A stretch of 64,000 nucleotides of DNA, from NCBI RefSeq assembly GCF_003259155.1, contig NZ_QGMQ01000005.1, forward strand, positions 248,001 to 312,000, in the 5' to 3' direction. This document shows, piece by piece, positions 16,316 through 25,566 of the stretch; positions within the stretch are counted from its first letter, which is position 1; every line of letters starts with the position of its first letter. The notes beneath the pieces were generated by a model. That model had not been told where the DNA came from and ran no database searches. It worked only from the letters and a program-made list of their open reading frames with translations. Both the position numbers and the translations under genes were made by a program. Source of the stretch: Marinimicrobium alkaliphilum. GTDB lineage: Bacteria; Pseudomonadota; Gammaproteobacteria; Pseudomonadales; Cellvibrionaceae.

Positions 16316-18334
16316 TTAAATAGTCTGTAAACCCAGCGATTTTAAGTAGTTGTAAGTGGGGTCGTAGTAATCATTGGGCCGAGTGGGGTCGCTGTCGTCT
16401 CCCTCGGGAACGACCACTACCATGCCCTGTCTTGCGCGTGTCAAAAGCACCCGGTAGGTGTTCTCCAAGTAGCGTTGTCGATCAGTCTTATTTATCCGGG
16501 TCCAACGGGAACCTCTAAACTGGTTATGTGCCCACTGATTTCCGCTATAACGAAGATCGCCATCCCATACAACGCAGGCCCAATCCAGTTCTAGGCCTTG
16601 TACCTGAAATTCCGTGGCGACGTCCTCGAGATAAAAAGAGGATCGTGTATCGTCTTTGCCCTCCAGAAACCACTTTACGGGATCGGTTTTTACTCGGACG
16701 TCAATGGCATGAGGTTTGAGACGTTCAGCGCGTGATGAAACCACGATTCCGTAGCGCTCTGTCCCGCGAGCCTGTTGGCGAAGCCACTGCTTCGCCCGAG
16801 CCAAGTTTCGAGTCAGCACAATAGGGTAGCGCTCCTGGAGACCCGACAGGGTGTCTTTGGCAGATTCGATCTCAAGGTCGAGTACTTCACGCACAAAGCG
16901 GCTCAGTGTTTCGGCGCGAAACGAGCGCATGGAGGTGGCGAGGTGTAGGTTGCTGTCTACATAGGTATTAGGGCGCCCAAGAATTCTCTGGAACGTTTCT
17001 CCATCACGGTATTCAGCCTCGGTTAGATTCGATGATAAATAGACATCCCACGATTGGAATCGATTTAGTATGGCGTCGAACCACTCACTAATGCCAGCTT
17101 CTCCGGTATTGATTTCCTGGCCGCTGCCTACCAGGCAGATGACGACCGACCAATCATGGTGGCGGTCGAGGCAAGAGATTAAGAACTCTGGCTCGGACTG
17201 ATTGAAGTCCGCCTTCCCTTTCTTTTGTTGCATGAAACTGCTGGTATGCGCGAGTGTCCAGGCTCGCTGTGCTTCGTCAAACAGAACGACATGCTCGTGA
17301 GGCGCGCTTGGATCTTGCAGGTACTCATCGCGGAAATGATGCACGTTCTGAATGAATGCTTCGACTTCTTTCTTTGCGTCGCCTTTGCGCATGAGCATCC
17401 CCTGTTGGCGGGACTGTTCCACTCGATCTCGGGTGAGGGCCTCACGCAATACCGCTACTAGCGGCCCATTGCCCGATAAGAATACACTGTATGTCTCGCT
17501 GTCGGGGTTGAGATGACGGGTGGCTACATCCAGCCCTACCAAGGTCTTTCCGGCGCCGGGGACTCCGGTTACAAAGCAAATTGCCTTTCGGCGTTCACTG
17601 CGCGATCGCTCAATGATGTCGTCGACGTTTTTTGCGGTGACTTGTAGGTTTTGCGCGCCGGCGTCGCTGCGTGATATTTCCTCCACCGCATGTCCGGCAT
17701 AGAGTGCGCGGGCTGCTTCAACAATGGTAGGCGTGGGCATGTATCGGCCACACTCCCAAGCCTCCGCATCAATCAGTGGCGCGTGAAAATGAGCCAGGCC
17801 CTCCTGGACGAGGGAGGCTATCTGACTGGGCGCTACGCAGGTTGGTTGAGTCAGTCCATCGTTATGGGTACTGGAATGAATCTGCACAGGTTGCTCAGGA
17901 GCTTCTGTGGCAATAAGAACGGGTATAATGTAGAGGTCGTGGCTGGTCTCATGGAAGTTTTTAAAGTCGAGCGCGTAGTCCCAAACCTGATCCAGCGCAG
18001 AATGATTAAAGCTAGATTCACCCGCTTTGAACTCTAGAATAAACATGATGTGGCCGATAATCAGCACAACGTCGGCGCGGCGGCCCAGTCTTGGCACGGT
18101 TAGCTCGAAGTAGATGCGCGCGCCAGGCGTCAGAGACTCCGGGAAGGCCACAGATTTCAGGATGCGAATCTGCTCGTCCCATGCGTTACGTTGAGTGATC
18201 TCAACACTGCCGATCGATTCCTTAAGAAGTTCGCCAAGAATTGCATGATTGTCTTTCCGGAGGAATTGAGCCAGTTTGTCGCCATACATCCAGCGGCGAA
18301 TCGCGCGGCCTGGGATTTCTGCGCTGTTATTCAT
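16316..18334 (-). CDS. DUF2075 / Schlafen-like DNA/RNA helicase with nuclease-like N-terminus
   Basis: The 672 aa protein has a helicase core of the DUF2075 group: Walker A GVPGAGKT near residue 258, Walker B VVLFDEAQRAW near 350, and a C-terminal motif VI-like YRVLLTRARQGMVVVV. The N-terminal 200 residues contain RRADVVLIIGHIMFILEFKAG, in which Asp88 and Glu101-x-Lys103 form a PD-(D/E)XK-type site. This fusion suggests an ATP-dependent enzyme acting on foreign nucleic acid; such proteins are frequent in defence islands and integrated elements, but no exact system name is claimed. It is transcribed alone, towards the small PD-(D/E)XK gene. Confidence 0.75.
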   Translation of the reverse strand: MNNSAEIPGRAIRRWMYGDKLAQFLRKDNHAILGELLKESIGSVEITQRNAWDEQIRILKSVAFPESLTPGARIYFELTVPRLGRRADVVLIIGHIMFILEFKAGESSFNHSALDQVWDYALDFKNFHETSHDLYIIPVLIATEAPEQPVQIHSSTHNDGLTQPTCVAPSQIASLVQEGLAHFHAPLIDAEAWECGRYMPTPTIVEAARALYAGHAVEEISRSDAGAQNLQVTAKNVDDIIERSRSERRKAICFVTGVPGAGKTLVGLDVATRHLNPDSETYSVFLSGNGPLVAVLREALTRDRVEQSRQQGMLMRKGDAKKEVEAFIQNVHHFRDEYLQDPSAPHEHVVLFDEAQRAWTLAHTSSFMQQKKGKADFNQSEPEFLISCLDRHHDWSVVICLVGSGQEINTGEAGISEWFDAILNRFQSWDVYLSSNLTEAEYRDGETFQRILGRPNTYVDSNLHLATSMRSFRAETLSRFVREVLDLEIESAKDTLSGLQERYPIVLTRNLARAKQWLRQQARGTERYGIVVSSRAERLKPHAIDVRVKTDPVKWFLEGKDDTRSSFYLEDVATEFQVQGLELDWACVVWDGDLRYSGNQWAHNQFRGSRWTRINKTDRQRYLENTYRVLLTRARQGMVVVVPEGDDSDPTRPNDYYDPTYNYLKSLGLQTI

Positions 18335-18485
18335 GCGTTGTGAGCCCTTGTTGATGCTTTATGAGTTCTGGCAGTAAACGTAAAGATGATCGCGAGTTAA
18401 GTGCTATTCTCGAAAGTCTTTCAATATCCCAAGACTATCATGCGACAACGGGCTAGACAGAGTTCGAACCGTTCTGGGTGGATAA

Positions 18486-18770
18486 AATATCGCAATTCAT
18501 TCGGCTAATATACTCGAAAATCTCATCCGTATCAGTAAAGAAGGAGGCTTGCCCGCTGAGTTTACAGCCGATCAGGACGTGCACGACGTCTAGCTCCGGA
18601 AGAAGGTCCTGTCGGCTTTGGCGGACTCAGGGCCGGGGAGCCCTCATCTACAGGTGGTCGATGAAGCCCAGGCTCTAATTGAAAGGAAGCGGATTTGTGT
18701 AGATATATGCGTCAAAGGCTTGAGAAATTGTGATATGCGCCACATTCTTTTCTGGCTTTTATTCACTTGA
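18486..18770 (+). pseudogene. Degenerate small reading frame with one internal stop
   Basis: One frame stays open for 94 codons except for a TAG at 18591-18593. The two parts look like real protein: ISKEGGLPAEFTADQDVHDV before the stop, then LRKKVLSALADSGPGSPHLQ and DEAQALIERKR after it. No start codon with a ribosome-binding site was found. It may be a decayed antitoxin-sized gene, but the family was not identified and the protein-like look could be chance. The rest of the gap from 18335 to 18871 shows nothing else that I can support. Confidence 0.35.
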
Positions 18771-18871
18771 AGGGCCAGTTGTGGAAGAATTGTCGAGGTT
18801 AATCGAAGGAATATGCGCAGCCATCTTGTGATGGGTGCGGCATCGAAGTTTACCGATGAAAGGAGTGAATG

Positions 18872-19312
18872 ATGGAAGTTATCGTGAAAATAGATGGATT
18901 GGGGATAGGGATTCCAAAAACAGGTTTCGGGTTAAATGCCTTCTCAGGCTCTTACATTCAAGTCAACTCAACCGCAGGTAAACCCCACAGAACGTACGGA
19001 GTGGTCGATTACCTTTCGGCTGGCGGAAATAATGGGACATTTATTTACGGTACCGCGCACACCGGACCCATAAAAGTCACCCCTGAAGAATTTAAAAAGT
19101 TTTCTCTTGAAAATGTACGTGGAAAGTACATTGAGGTAGAGGTTAAGGGAACCATCATTGGATCTGGCAAGGCTGATGTTGCCGTTAGCTTTATTGATGG
19201 TGAGGGCCGTTCGGAGACCGTCCTCGAGCGTAAGCATGTTGATGTATCCGGAGGACAGGTAGCGACGACAAAGGTTCGTGGGCGAGCACGGGTCATTAAC
19301 CCTGTTCATTAA
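18872..19312 (+). CDS. Hypothetical protein, 146 aa, beta-rich
   Basis: Not recognised. The sequence is rich in Gly, Val and Thr with alternating patterns (MEVIVKIDGLGIGIPKTGFG, then VEVKGTIIGSGKADVAVSFI) and reads as a soluble beta-sheet protein without signal peptide. AGGAG (18861-18865) is six bases before ATG 18872; another ATG at 18869 would be too close. It probably forms a two-gene unit with the small membrane protein starting 13 bases downstream. Base composition is AT-rich relative to the window. Confidence 0.6.
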   Translation: MEVIVKIDGLGIGIPKTGFGLNAFSGSYIQVNSTAGKPHRTYGVVDYLSAGGNNGTFIYGTAHTGPIKVTPEEFKKFSLENVRGKYIEVEVKGTIIGSGKADVAVSFIDGEGRSETVLERKHVDVSGGQVATTKVRGRARVINPVH

Positions 19313-19325
19313 TTAGGGGCACAGC

Positions 19326-19616
19326 ATGTCTACTAGCTTCCCTATAGCTCGTTGGCTTGGTCGCAGCGCACTATTCCTCGCCAGGGTGGCAGCGATTGTT
19401 CTATCTTTGGCGCTTTTGACGATCCCACTTTTCCGGCCATGGTTGTCAGTGGCTTTGCTAATTTTCATGGTTGGCTACTTGTATTCTCGAATGCGTATGG
19501 AAACCACAAAGGCGCGTCGATTCGGTGATCTAGCCTACTTTTTTGTTGTAGTGTTATTAATGTTTGTTGTTCAGGTTGTGGTTTACCTGCCCGCGCTTCG
19601 AGCGCCGGTGTTGTAG
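19326..19616 (+). CDS. Small membrane protein, 96 aa
   Basis: Not recognised. Three hydrophobic stretches (VAAIVLSLALLTIPLF, WLSVALLIFMVGYLYS, AYFFVVVLLMFVVQVVVYLP) separated by a basic loop RMRMETTKARRFGD predict a three-TM inner-membrane protein. It follows the 146-aa beta-rich gene by 13 bases and is probably cotranscribed. The coupling of a soluble beta-rich protein with a small membrane protein is the only functional clue. Confidence 0.55.
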   Translation: MSTSFPIARWLGRSALFLARVAAIVLSLALLTIPLFRPWLSVALLIFMVGYLYSRMRMETTKARRFGDLAYFFVVVLLMFVVQVVVYLPALRAPVL

Positions 19617-19630
19617 GCGATGAGCGTTTT

Positions 19631-19743
19631 GTCGGATTACGCCCCTCTCGGGGCTAATCCGACCTACTGGAGATATCGAGGCTCTTCGGGAAACGTTGTG
19701 CTATTGTTTGAGTAGGTCGGATTAGGCGAAGCCGTAATCCGAC
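19631..19743. repeat. REP-like palindrome pair (copies 10-11)
   Basis: Reverse unit 19631-19667 (loop CGCCCCTCTCGGGG) and forward unit 19712-19743 (loop GCGAAGCC) lie in inverted arrangement between the convergent 96-aa membrane-protein gene and uvrA. They are the last copies I found in the window. Confidence 0.9.
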
Positions 19744-19745
19744 GA

Positions 19746-22700
19746 TTACTCCAGAATCTCCGCTAGGTATTTCCCAGTATGCGACCGCTTGCGTTTGGTG
19801 ATGGTTTCCGGCCTTCCTTGAGCCACGACCTTGCCGCCGCCCGAGCCCCCCTCCGGCCCCATATCAATCACCCAATCCGCCTCGGCAATCACATCCAGGT
19901 TGTGTTCGATCACCAACACCGAGTTACCTGCATCCACCAACCGGTGCAATACGCGCAGCAGCTTGTCCACGTCTGCCATGTGCAGGCCCACGGTGGGTTC
20001 GTCCAGAACGTAGAGGTTGTGGGCTGACCGTCGGCCTTTGTTGTCTTCCGGGGTCATGTTGGCTTTGGCGAGTTCTGCGACCAGTTTGATGCGTTGGGCT
20101 TCGCCGCCGCTGAGGGTGGGGCTTTGTTGGCCCAGGGTGAGGTAGCCCAGGCCGACGTCTTGCAGCAGGCGCAGGGCGTGGTGGACTTTGGTGATGGGGG
20201 CGAGGAAGTCGACGGCTTCGTCGATGTTCATGGCCAGGACTTCGCCGATGTGTTTGTCTTTGTAGGTGACGCTCAGGGTTTCGTCGTTGAAGCGCCAGCC
20301 GTGGCAGACGTCGCAGGGTACGCGCACGTCCGGGAGGAAGTTCATTTCGATTTTCTGTTCGCCCTGCCCGCCGCAGGCGCCGCAACGTCCGTCGCCGGCG
20401 TTGAACGAGAAACGCGCGGGGGTGTAGCCGCGCAGCCGGGCGTCCACGGTGCCGGCGTAGAGTTTGCGGATGGTGTCCCAGATGCCGATGTAGGTGGCCG
20501 GGCAGGAGCGCGGGGTTTTGCCGATGGGGGTCTGGTCCACTTCCAGAATGCGGTCGATGCCTTCCCAACCGGTGATCTGCTCGGCGCCCTGCCATTTGTG
20601 TTTGCCTTTGCGCTTTTGGGCGATGGCCTGTTTCAGGTTGGGGTAGAGCACGCCGCGGATCAGGGTGCTTTTGCCGCTGCCACTGACGCCGCTGATGGCC
20701 ACCAGTTGGTGCAGGGGTACGCTCACGTCGATGGTGCGCAGGTTGTTCTGGTGGGCGCCTTCGATGTGCAGGCTTTCTTTGTCCCATAGCGCACGCATGT
20801 CGGTGTTGCGCAGGTCGGGCATGGGGTGGCGCAGGGGTTCGGAGAGCATCTGTCCGGTGAGGGAGCGCTTGTTGCCCATGACCTGTTTCAGGCTGCCGAA
20901 GGCCACGACTTCGCCGCCGTTGACGCCGGCGCGCGGGCCCATGTCGATCAGGTGGTCGGCTTCGCGGATGGTGTCTTCGTCGTGTTCGACCACCACCACG
21001 GTGTTGCCCTGTTGTTGCAGCTCGCGCAGGGTTTCAATCAGTCGGCGGTTGTCCCGGGTGTGCAAGCCGATGGTGGGTTCGTCGAGCACGTAGCAGACGC
21101 CTTGCAGGCTGGAACCCAGTTGCGCGGCCAGGCGAATGCGTTGCGCTTCGCCACCGCTTAAGGTGGGCGCAGCGCGGTCCAGGCTTAAATAGTTGAGCCC
21201 GACTTTTTGCAGGAACTGCAGGCGGCTGTGCATTTCTGCCAGCAGGTCCCGGGCGATGGCCTGCTCTTTGGTGTTGAGCTTGAGGGTGCCCACCCACTTT
21301 TCGGCGTCGTCTACCGGCAGGGCCGCCAGTTGGGCGATGGAACGGTCGCGAAAACGGACCGCCAGAGCGGTAGGATTGAGCCGTTGGCCGTCGCAGCTGG
21401 GGCAGACCTTTTCGGTGTTGTCGTCGTCTTCGGGCAACCAGGTTTTTTCTTCACCGGTTTGTTCTTCGTCAAAGCCTTTGATTTTGTTGCCGGTGCCGAA
21501 GCAGCTACCGCACCAGCCGTGTTTGGAGTTGTAGGAGAACAGGCGCGGGTCCAGCTCGTCAAAGCCGGTGCCGCAACTGGGGCAGGCGCGCTGGGTGGAG
21601 AAGAGCCGCTCCTGGCTGGCGTTGGCTTTGCCGGTGCGTTTGTCTACTGGGGCCACTATCACCAGACCGTTGCCCAGGCTCAGTGCCTGTTCCAGCCCTT
21701 CGCTCAGCGAGCGCTCGTTGTCGGGCGAGACTTTTACATTCAACAACGGCAGCTCGATATCGTGTTCTTTGTAGCGATCCAGCTTGGGCCAGTCGTCGGT
21801 GGGCTGGTAGTCGCCGTCGACCCGCAGGTGCGGATAGCCGCGCCCGGCGGCCCATTCGGCCAGTTCCCGGTAAATACCTTTGCGCGCCACTACCATCGGG
21901 GCGAGCAGAGTGACTTCGCGTCCGCGATAGTCTTTGTGCAGGCGTGCCAGAATGGCCGCGGGGGTTTGTGGCTCAATGGGCACGTCGCAGCTGGGACAGT
22001 GCTGGGTGCCCAGCTTGACGTAGAGCAGGCGCAGGTAGTGGTAGATCTCGGTCAGGGTCGCCAGGGTACTTTTGCGCCCGCCCCGGCTGGTGCGCTGCTC
22101 GATGGCCACGGCCGGAGGGATGCCGTAGATGGCGTCCACGTCCGGCCGGGCTGAGGGTTGTACAAACTGCCGGGCGTAGGCGTTGAGAGATTCCAGGTAG
22201 CGGCGCTGGCCTTCACCAAAAATCAGATCGAAAGCCAGCGTGCTTTTGCCGCTGCCGCTGACGCCGGAGATGACCGTGAGTTTGTCGCGCGGAATGGTGA
22301 CGTCGATATTTTTCAGATTGTGCTCGCGGGCATGGTGAACACTGATCACGTTATCGCTTTTGCGTTTGGGTTTTGCCGCGTAGCTGGCGGCCGCTTCGGC
22401 CACGGCGCCACCTTGGGTCAGGGCCTGGTCGTAATCGCGCAGGGCCTGAGCGGTGTAGCCTTTTTTCTGGACCATGATCTGCGCCGGCGTGCCTTCGGCC
22501 AATAACTCGCCGCCGTTATCCCCCCCTTCCGGACCGATATCGATCAGCCAGTCGGCGCCGCGCATGACGTCCAGGTTGTGCTCGATCACCAGCAGCGAAT
22601 GCCCGGCCGCCTGCAGTTGGCGGAAGGCGCCCATCAGGGTGGCGATATCGGCAAAGTGCAGACCGGTGGTGGGCTCGTCGAACAGGAACAGAATGTGTTC

Positions 22701-25418
22701 TTCTTTGCCTTTGGTTTTGCTGGCGGTCTGTGCCAGATGGCCGGCCAGTTTCAGGCGTTGGGCTTCGCCGCCGCTCAATGTGGGTACGGCCTGGCCCAGT
22801 TGTACATAGTCCAGGCCCACGTCGGCCAGGGGTTGCAGGCTGCGTTGTACCTCGGGTTGTTCCCGGAAAAATTCCAGGGCTTCGGCCACGGTCATGGCCA
22901 GGGCGTCGGCGATGGACGGGGCCTTGTGGCCGTCGTCGGCGTCCTGCAGCAGCTTCACTTCCAGGATTTCATTGCGAAAGCGTTTGCCGTCGCAGTCCGG
23001 GCAGCGCAGGTACACGTCGCTCAAAAACTGCATTTCCACATGCTCAAAGCCGTTGCCCTGGCAGGTGGGGCAGCGGCCGTTGCCGGAGTTGAAGCTGAAG
23101 GTGCCCGGGGTGTAGCCCCGCTCTTTGGCCAGCGGTGTGGCCACAAAGAGTTTGCGGATGGCGTCGAAGGCGCCCACGTAGGTGGCCGGGGTGGAGCGGG
23201 TGGTTTTGCCGATGGGGCTTTGGTCGACCATGACGGCGCGGTCGATGTGTTCGAGGCCTTCAATGCTGTGGTGTTCCCCCGGCGCCTCGGTCTGTTGGCC
23301 GTGGTGTTTGAGGATGGCGGGGTAGAGGATTTGGCGCATGAGGGTGGATTTGCCGGAGCCGCTGACGCCGGTGAGGCACACCAGTTGGCCCAGGGGGATG
23401 CGCACATCCAGGTTTTTCAGGTTGTGCTCGCGGGCGCCCTTGATGGTGATGGCCTGCTGGCTCGTTGGTGCTTCGGATTGGGACGCCGGGTTCGGGTATT
23501 GCTGTCCGGGACTCGCCGTGGATACGTCCGTGTAGGCTCGAGCGCAGCTTCCTTGCTGCGCACGGTCCCGGACAGCAATACCCGAACCCGGCTCGTGGTT
23601 AGCGGCCACTTGCTCAGATCCGTTCAGGTAGCGCGCGGTCAGGTTGGTTTTGCGTTTGAGCAGGGCTTTGGGTGTGCCGAAGAATTCGATGTTGCCGCCG
23701 TTGCGGCCCGGGCCGGGGCCGATGTCGAGGATGCGGTCGGCGGCGAGGATGACCTGGGGGTCGTGTTCCACGACCAGCAGGGAGTTGCCGGCGTCGCGGA
23801 GGCGGTGGAGGACTTTGATCAGTCGGTCGATGTCGCGCGGGTGGAGGCCGGTGCTGGGTTCGTCGAGGACGAACAGGGTGTTGACCAGGGAGGTGCCCAG
23901 GGCGGTGGTGAGGTTGATGCGTTGGACTTCGCCGCCGCTGAGGGTGCGGGATTGGCGGTCGAGGGTCAGGTAGTCGAGGCCGACTTCGCACAGGTAGCCG
24001 AGGCGCGAGCGGATTTCTTCGAGCAGCAGTTGGGTGGGTTCGTCGGTTTGGGCGCTGTTGAGGTGTTCGAAGAAGTCGGCGCAGCGGGTCAGGGGCAGTT
24101 GCATGACGTCGGCGATGTTCAGGCCGGGTAGCTGGTCGAAGGTTTGCTTTGGTAGCTGCGAGCCTACGGGCACGAAGCGGGCGCGCTCGCCGAGTGCGGT
24201 CTTGGCGGCCTCCAGGCTGCCGGTGCGCCACCACATCGAGGAAAATTTCAGGCGCGCGCCGCCGCAGTCCCCGCAGGGGGTGTAGGCGCGGTATTTTGAG
24301 AGCAGCACGCGGATGTGCATTTTGTAGGACTTGCTTTCGAGCCAGTCGAAGAATTCGCGGATGCCGTACCAGACGCCTTTGTCCCAGTCGCCCTCCCCGT
24401 CGATGACCCAGCGCTGCTGTTCTTCGGTGAGTTCGGCCCAGGGTTTGGTGATGGGAATGCCGCGTTTTTTGGCGTAGCGCAGCAGGTCGTGTTGCACTTC
24501 TTTATAGGATGGCGTCTGAATCGGCTTGATGGCGCCGTCTTTCAGGCTCAGGCGCTCGTCCGGGATCACCAGGCCGTAGTCGACGCCGATGATGCGGCCA
24601 AAGCCTTTACAGCTTTCGCAGGCGCCCAGGGGCGAGTTGAAGGAAAACTGACTGGGGTTGGGGGCCGGGTAGTCGATGTCGCAGTGGGCGCAGTGGTGGT
24701 GGCTGGAAAAGCGCGCCGGGTGCCCGGCTTCCCGTTCGTCGTTGAGCGGGTAGACCCGTGCATGGCCCTTGCCGTAATGCAGGGCGGCTTCCACCGCTTC
24801 GGTCAGGCGACCACGATTGTCTTCGGTGAGCTTGAGCCGGTCCTGCACCACTTCCACCCGGCTGCCGTCGCGGCTATGCATGCGGGCGTAGCCCTGCTGG
24901 TTGAGCAGTTGCAGCACTTCGTCGTCGCTGAGTTTTTCCGGCACATTGATGGGCAGGCACACCATCAGCCGCTGCCCGGCGGGCCAGTCGGCATAAAGCG
25001 CCGCCACCACGCCCTGGGCGGTATCGCTGGTCACCTCACGGCCGCAGCCGTGGCAGTAGAGCCGCGCCAGGCGGGCAAAGAGCAACTTCAGGTAGTCGTT
25101 CAGCTCGGTCATGGTGCCGACCGTGGAGCGGGAGGTGCGCACCGTGTTGCTCTGTTCGATGGCGATCGCCGGAGGAATACCGTCGATGCTGTCCACCGCG
25201 GGTTTGTCCATGCGGTCCAGAAACTGCCGGGCGTAGGCCGAGAAGGTCTCCACATAGCGGCGTTGACCCTCGGCGTAGATCGTATCAAAAGCCAGGGTGG
25301 ACTTACCCGAGCCGCTCACCCCGGTGACCACAACCATCTCCCCCAGGGGGATATCCAGGTCCAGGTTCTTCAGGTTGTTCTGGCGCGCGCCGCGGATGCG
25401 GAGGGTTTCATGGGGCAT
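19746..25418 (-). CDS. uvrA: Double-length UvrA with four ABC ATPase modules
   Basis: The 1890 aa product is about twice the normal UvrA length (about 940) and consists of two complete UvrA-like halves. Half 1 (about 1-1000) has Walker [13 protein letters not shown] near residue 33, signature LSGGE near 493, second Walker A near 682 and second LSGGE near 879. Half 2 (about 1025-1890) has Walker A near 1055, LSGGE near 1420, Walker A near 1580 and LSGGE near 1770. Both halves keep Zn modules (CAHC...CESC and CPTC...CPDC; CPSC...CGSC and CGAC...CDVC) and a region equivalent to the UvrB-binding domain. Tandem UvrA of this type is known, for example in Chlamydia. The linker at about 609-645 is encoded by an inserted palindromic element. 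Start 25418 gives the family N-terminus ([13 protein letters not shown]); an upstream GTG lies at 25475. It is divergent from a photolyase gene. Confidence 0.88.
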   Translation of the reverse strand: MPHETLRIRGARQNNLKNLDLDIPLGEMVVVTGVSGSGKSTLAFDTIYAEGQRRYVETFSAYARQFLDRMDKPAVDSIDGIPPAIAIEQSNTVRTSRSTVGTMTELNDYLKLLFARLARLYCHGCGREVTSDTAQGVVAALYADWPAGQRLMVCLPINVPEKLSDDEVLQLLNQQGYARMHSRDGSRVEVVQDRLKLTEDNRGRLTEAVEAALHYGKGHARVYPLNDEREAGHPARFSSHHHCAHCDIDYPAPNPSQFSFNSPLGACESCKGFGRIIGVDYGLVIPDERLSLKDGAIKPIQTPSYKEVQHDLLRYAKKRGIPITKPWAELTEEQQRWVIDGEGDWDKGVWYGIREFFDWLESKSYKMHIRVLLSKYRAYTPCGDCGGARLKFSSMWWRTGSLEAAKTALGERARFVPVGSQLPKQTFDQLPGLNIADVMQLPLTRCADFFEHLNSAQTDEPTQLLLEEIRSRLGYLCEVGLDYLTLDRQSRTLSGGEVQRINLTTALGTSLVNTLFVLDEPSTGLHPRDIDRLIKVLHRLRDAGNSLLVVEHDPQVILAADRILDIGPGPGRNGGNIEFFGTPKALLKRKTNLTARYLNGSEQVAANHEPGSGIAVRDRAQQGSCARAYTDVSTASPGQQYPNPASQSEAPTSQQAITIKGAREHNLKNLDVRIPLGQLVCLTGVSGSGKSTLMRQILYPAILKHHGQQTEAPGEHHSIEGLEHIDRAVMVDQSPIGKTTRSTPATYVGAFDAIRKLFVATPLAKERGYTPGTFSFNSGNGRCPTCQGNGFEHVEMQFLSDVYLRCPDCDGKRFRNEILEVKLLQDADDGHKAPSIADALAMTVAEALEFFREQPEVQRSLQPLADVGLDYVQLGQAVPTLSGGEAQRLKLAGHLAQTASKTKGKEEHILFLFDEPTTGLHFADIATLMGAFRQLQAAGHSLLVIEHNLDVMRGADWLIDIGPEGGDNGGELLAEGTPAQIMVQKKGYTAQALRDYDQALTQGGAVAEAAASYAAKPKRKSDNVISVHHAREHNLKNIDVTIPRDKLTVISGVSGSGKSTLAFDLIFGEGQRRYLESLNAYARQFVQPSARPDVDAIYGIPPAVAIEQRTSRGGRKSTLATLTEIYHYLRLLYVKLGTQHCPSCDVPIEPQTPAAILARLHKDYRGREVTLLAPMVVARKGIYRELAEWAAGRGYPHLRVDGDYQPTDDWPKLDRYKEHDIELPLLNVKVSPDNERSLSEGLEQALSLGNGLVIVAPVDKRTGKANASQERLFSTQRACPSCGTGFDELDPRLFSYNSKHGWCGSCFGTGNKIKGFDEEQTGEEKTWLPEDDDNTEKVCPSCDGQRLNPTALAVRFRDRSIAQLAALPVDDAEKWVGTLKLNTKEQAIARDLLAEMHSRLQFLQKVGLNYLSLDRAAPTLSGGEAQRIRLAAQLGSSLQGVCYVLDEPTIGLHTRDNRRLIETLRELQQQGNTVVVVEHDEDTIREADHLIDMGPRAGVNGGEVVAFGSLKQVMGNKRSLTGQMLSEPLRHPMPDLRNTDMRALWDKESLHIEGAHQNNLRTIDVSVPLHQLVAISGVSGSGKSTLIRGVLYPNLKQAIAQKRKGKHKWQGAEQITGWEGIDRILEVDQTPIGKTPRSCPATYIGIWDTIRKLYAGTVDARLRGYTPARFSFNAGDGRCGACGGQGEQKIEMNFLPDVRVPCDVCHGWRFNDETLSVTYKDKHIGEVLAMNIDEAVDFLAPITKVHHALRLLQDVGLGYLTLGQQSPTLSGGEAQRIKLVAELAKANMTPEDNKGRRSAHNLYVLDEPTVGLHMADVDKLLRVLHRLVDAGNSVLVIEHNLDVIAEADWVIDMGPEGGSGGGKVVAQGRPETITKRKRSHTGKYLAEILE
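23485..23592 (+). repeat. Three-stem palindromic element, copy A (inside uvrA)
   Basis: Perfect 28-bp inverted arms (23485-23512 and 23565-23592) enclose a 52-bp core. The core holds a hairpin GCGCAGC/GCTGCGC with loop TTCCTT and a smaller one TACG-TCCG-TGTA (one G.T pair), so the single strand folds as a three-way junction. The element is 108 bp, a multiple of three, and is read as 36 codons of uvrA in the linker between the first and second ABC modules. Copy B at 47501-47609 has the same plan. Confidence 0.9.
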
Positions 25419-25566
25419 GGGGATGTGCGTCCGGCAGGGTGGATTCAAGATATTCAATATACGACAGTTGAACACTTACGGCCAACCGTGTCCCGTGGAC
25501 GTGTGAAGCGTCCAAACCCCCTCCCCCTCCGTATCTTCTACCCCATTTCTTACGCACTGACTGACT

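Noticed and set aside
23485-23592. Palindromic element considered as an integron attC site
   Set aside because: attC sites have imperfect arms with defined unpaired bases and lie in cassette arrays; here the arms are perfect and no integrase or cassette array is present.
22578-24131. Long plus-strand open frame of 517 codons opposite uvrA
   Set aside because: It is a shadow of the high-GC uvrA gene: its translation is Val/Gly/Ala-rich without any family motif, and other long shadows occur on the same strand (20094-20789, 21207-22154, 24315-25622).
25419-25566. Search for a LexA box between uvrA and the photolyase gene
   Set aside because: No CTGT-N8-ACAG match was found; only an AT-rich ATATTCAATAT stretch is visible.
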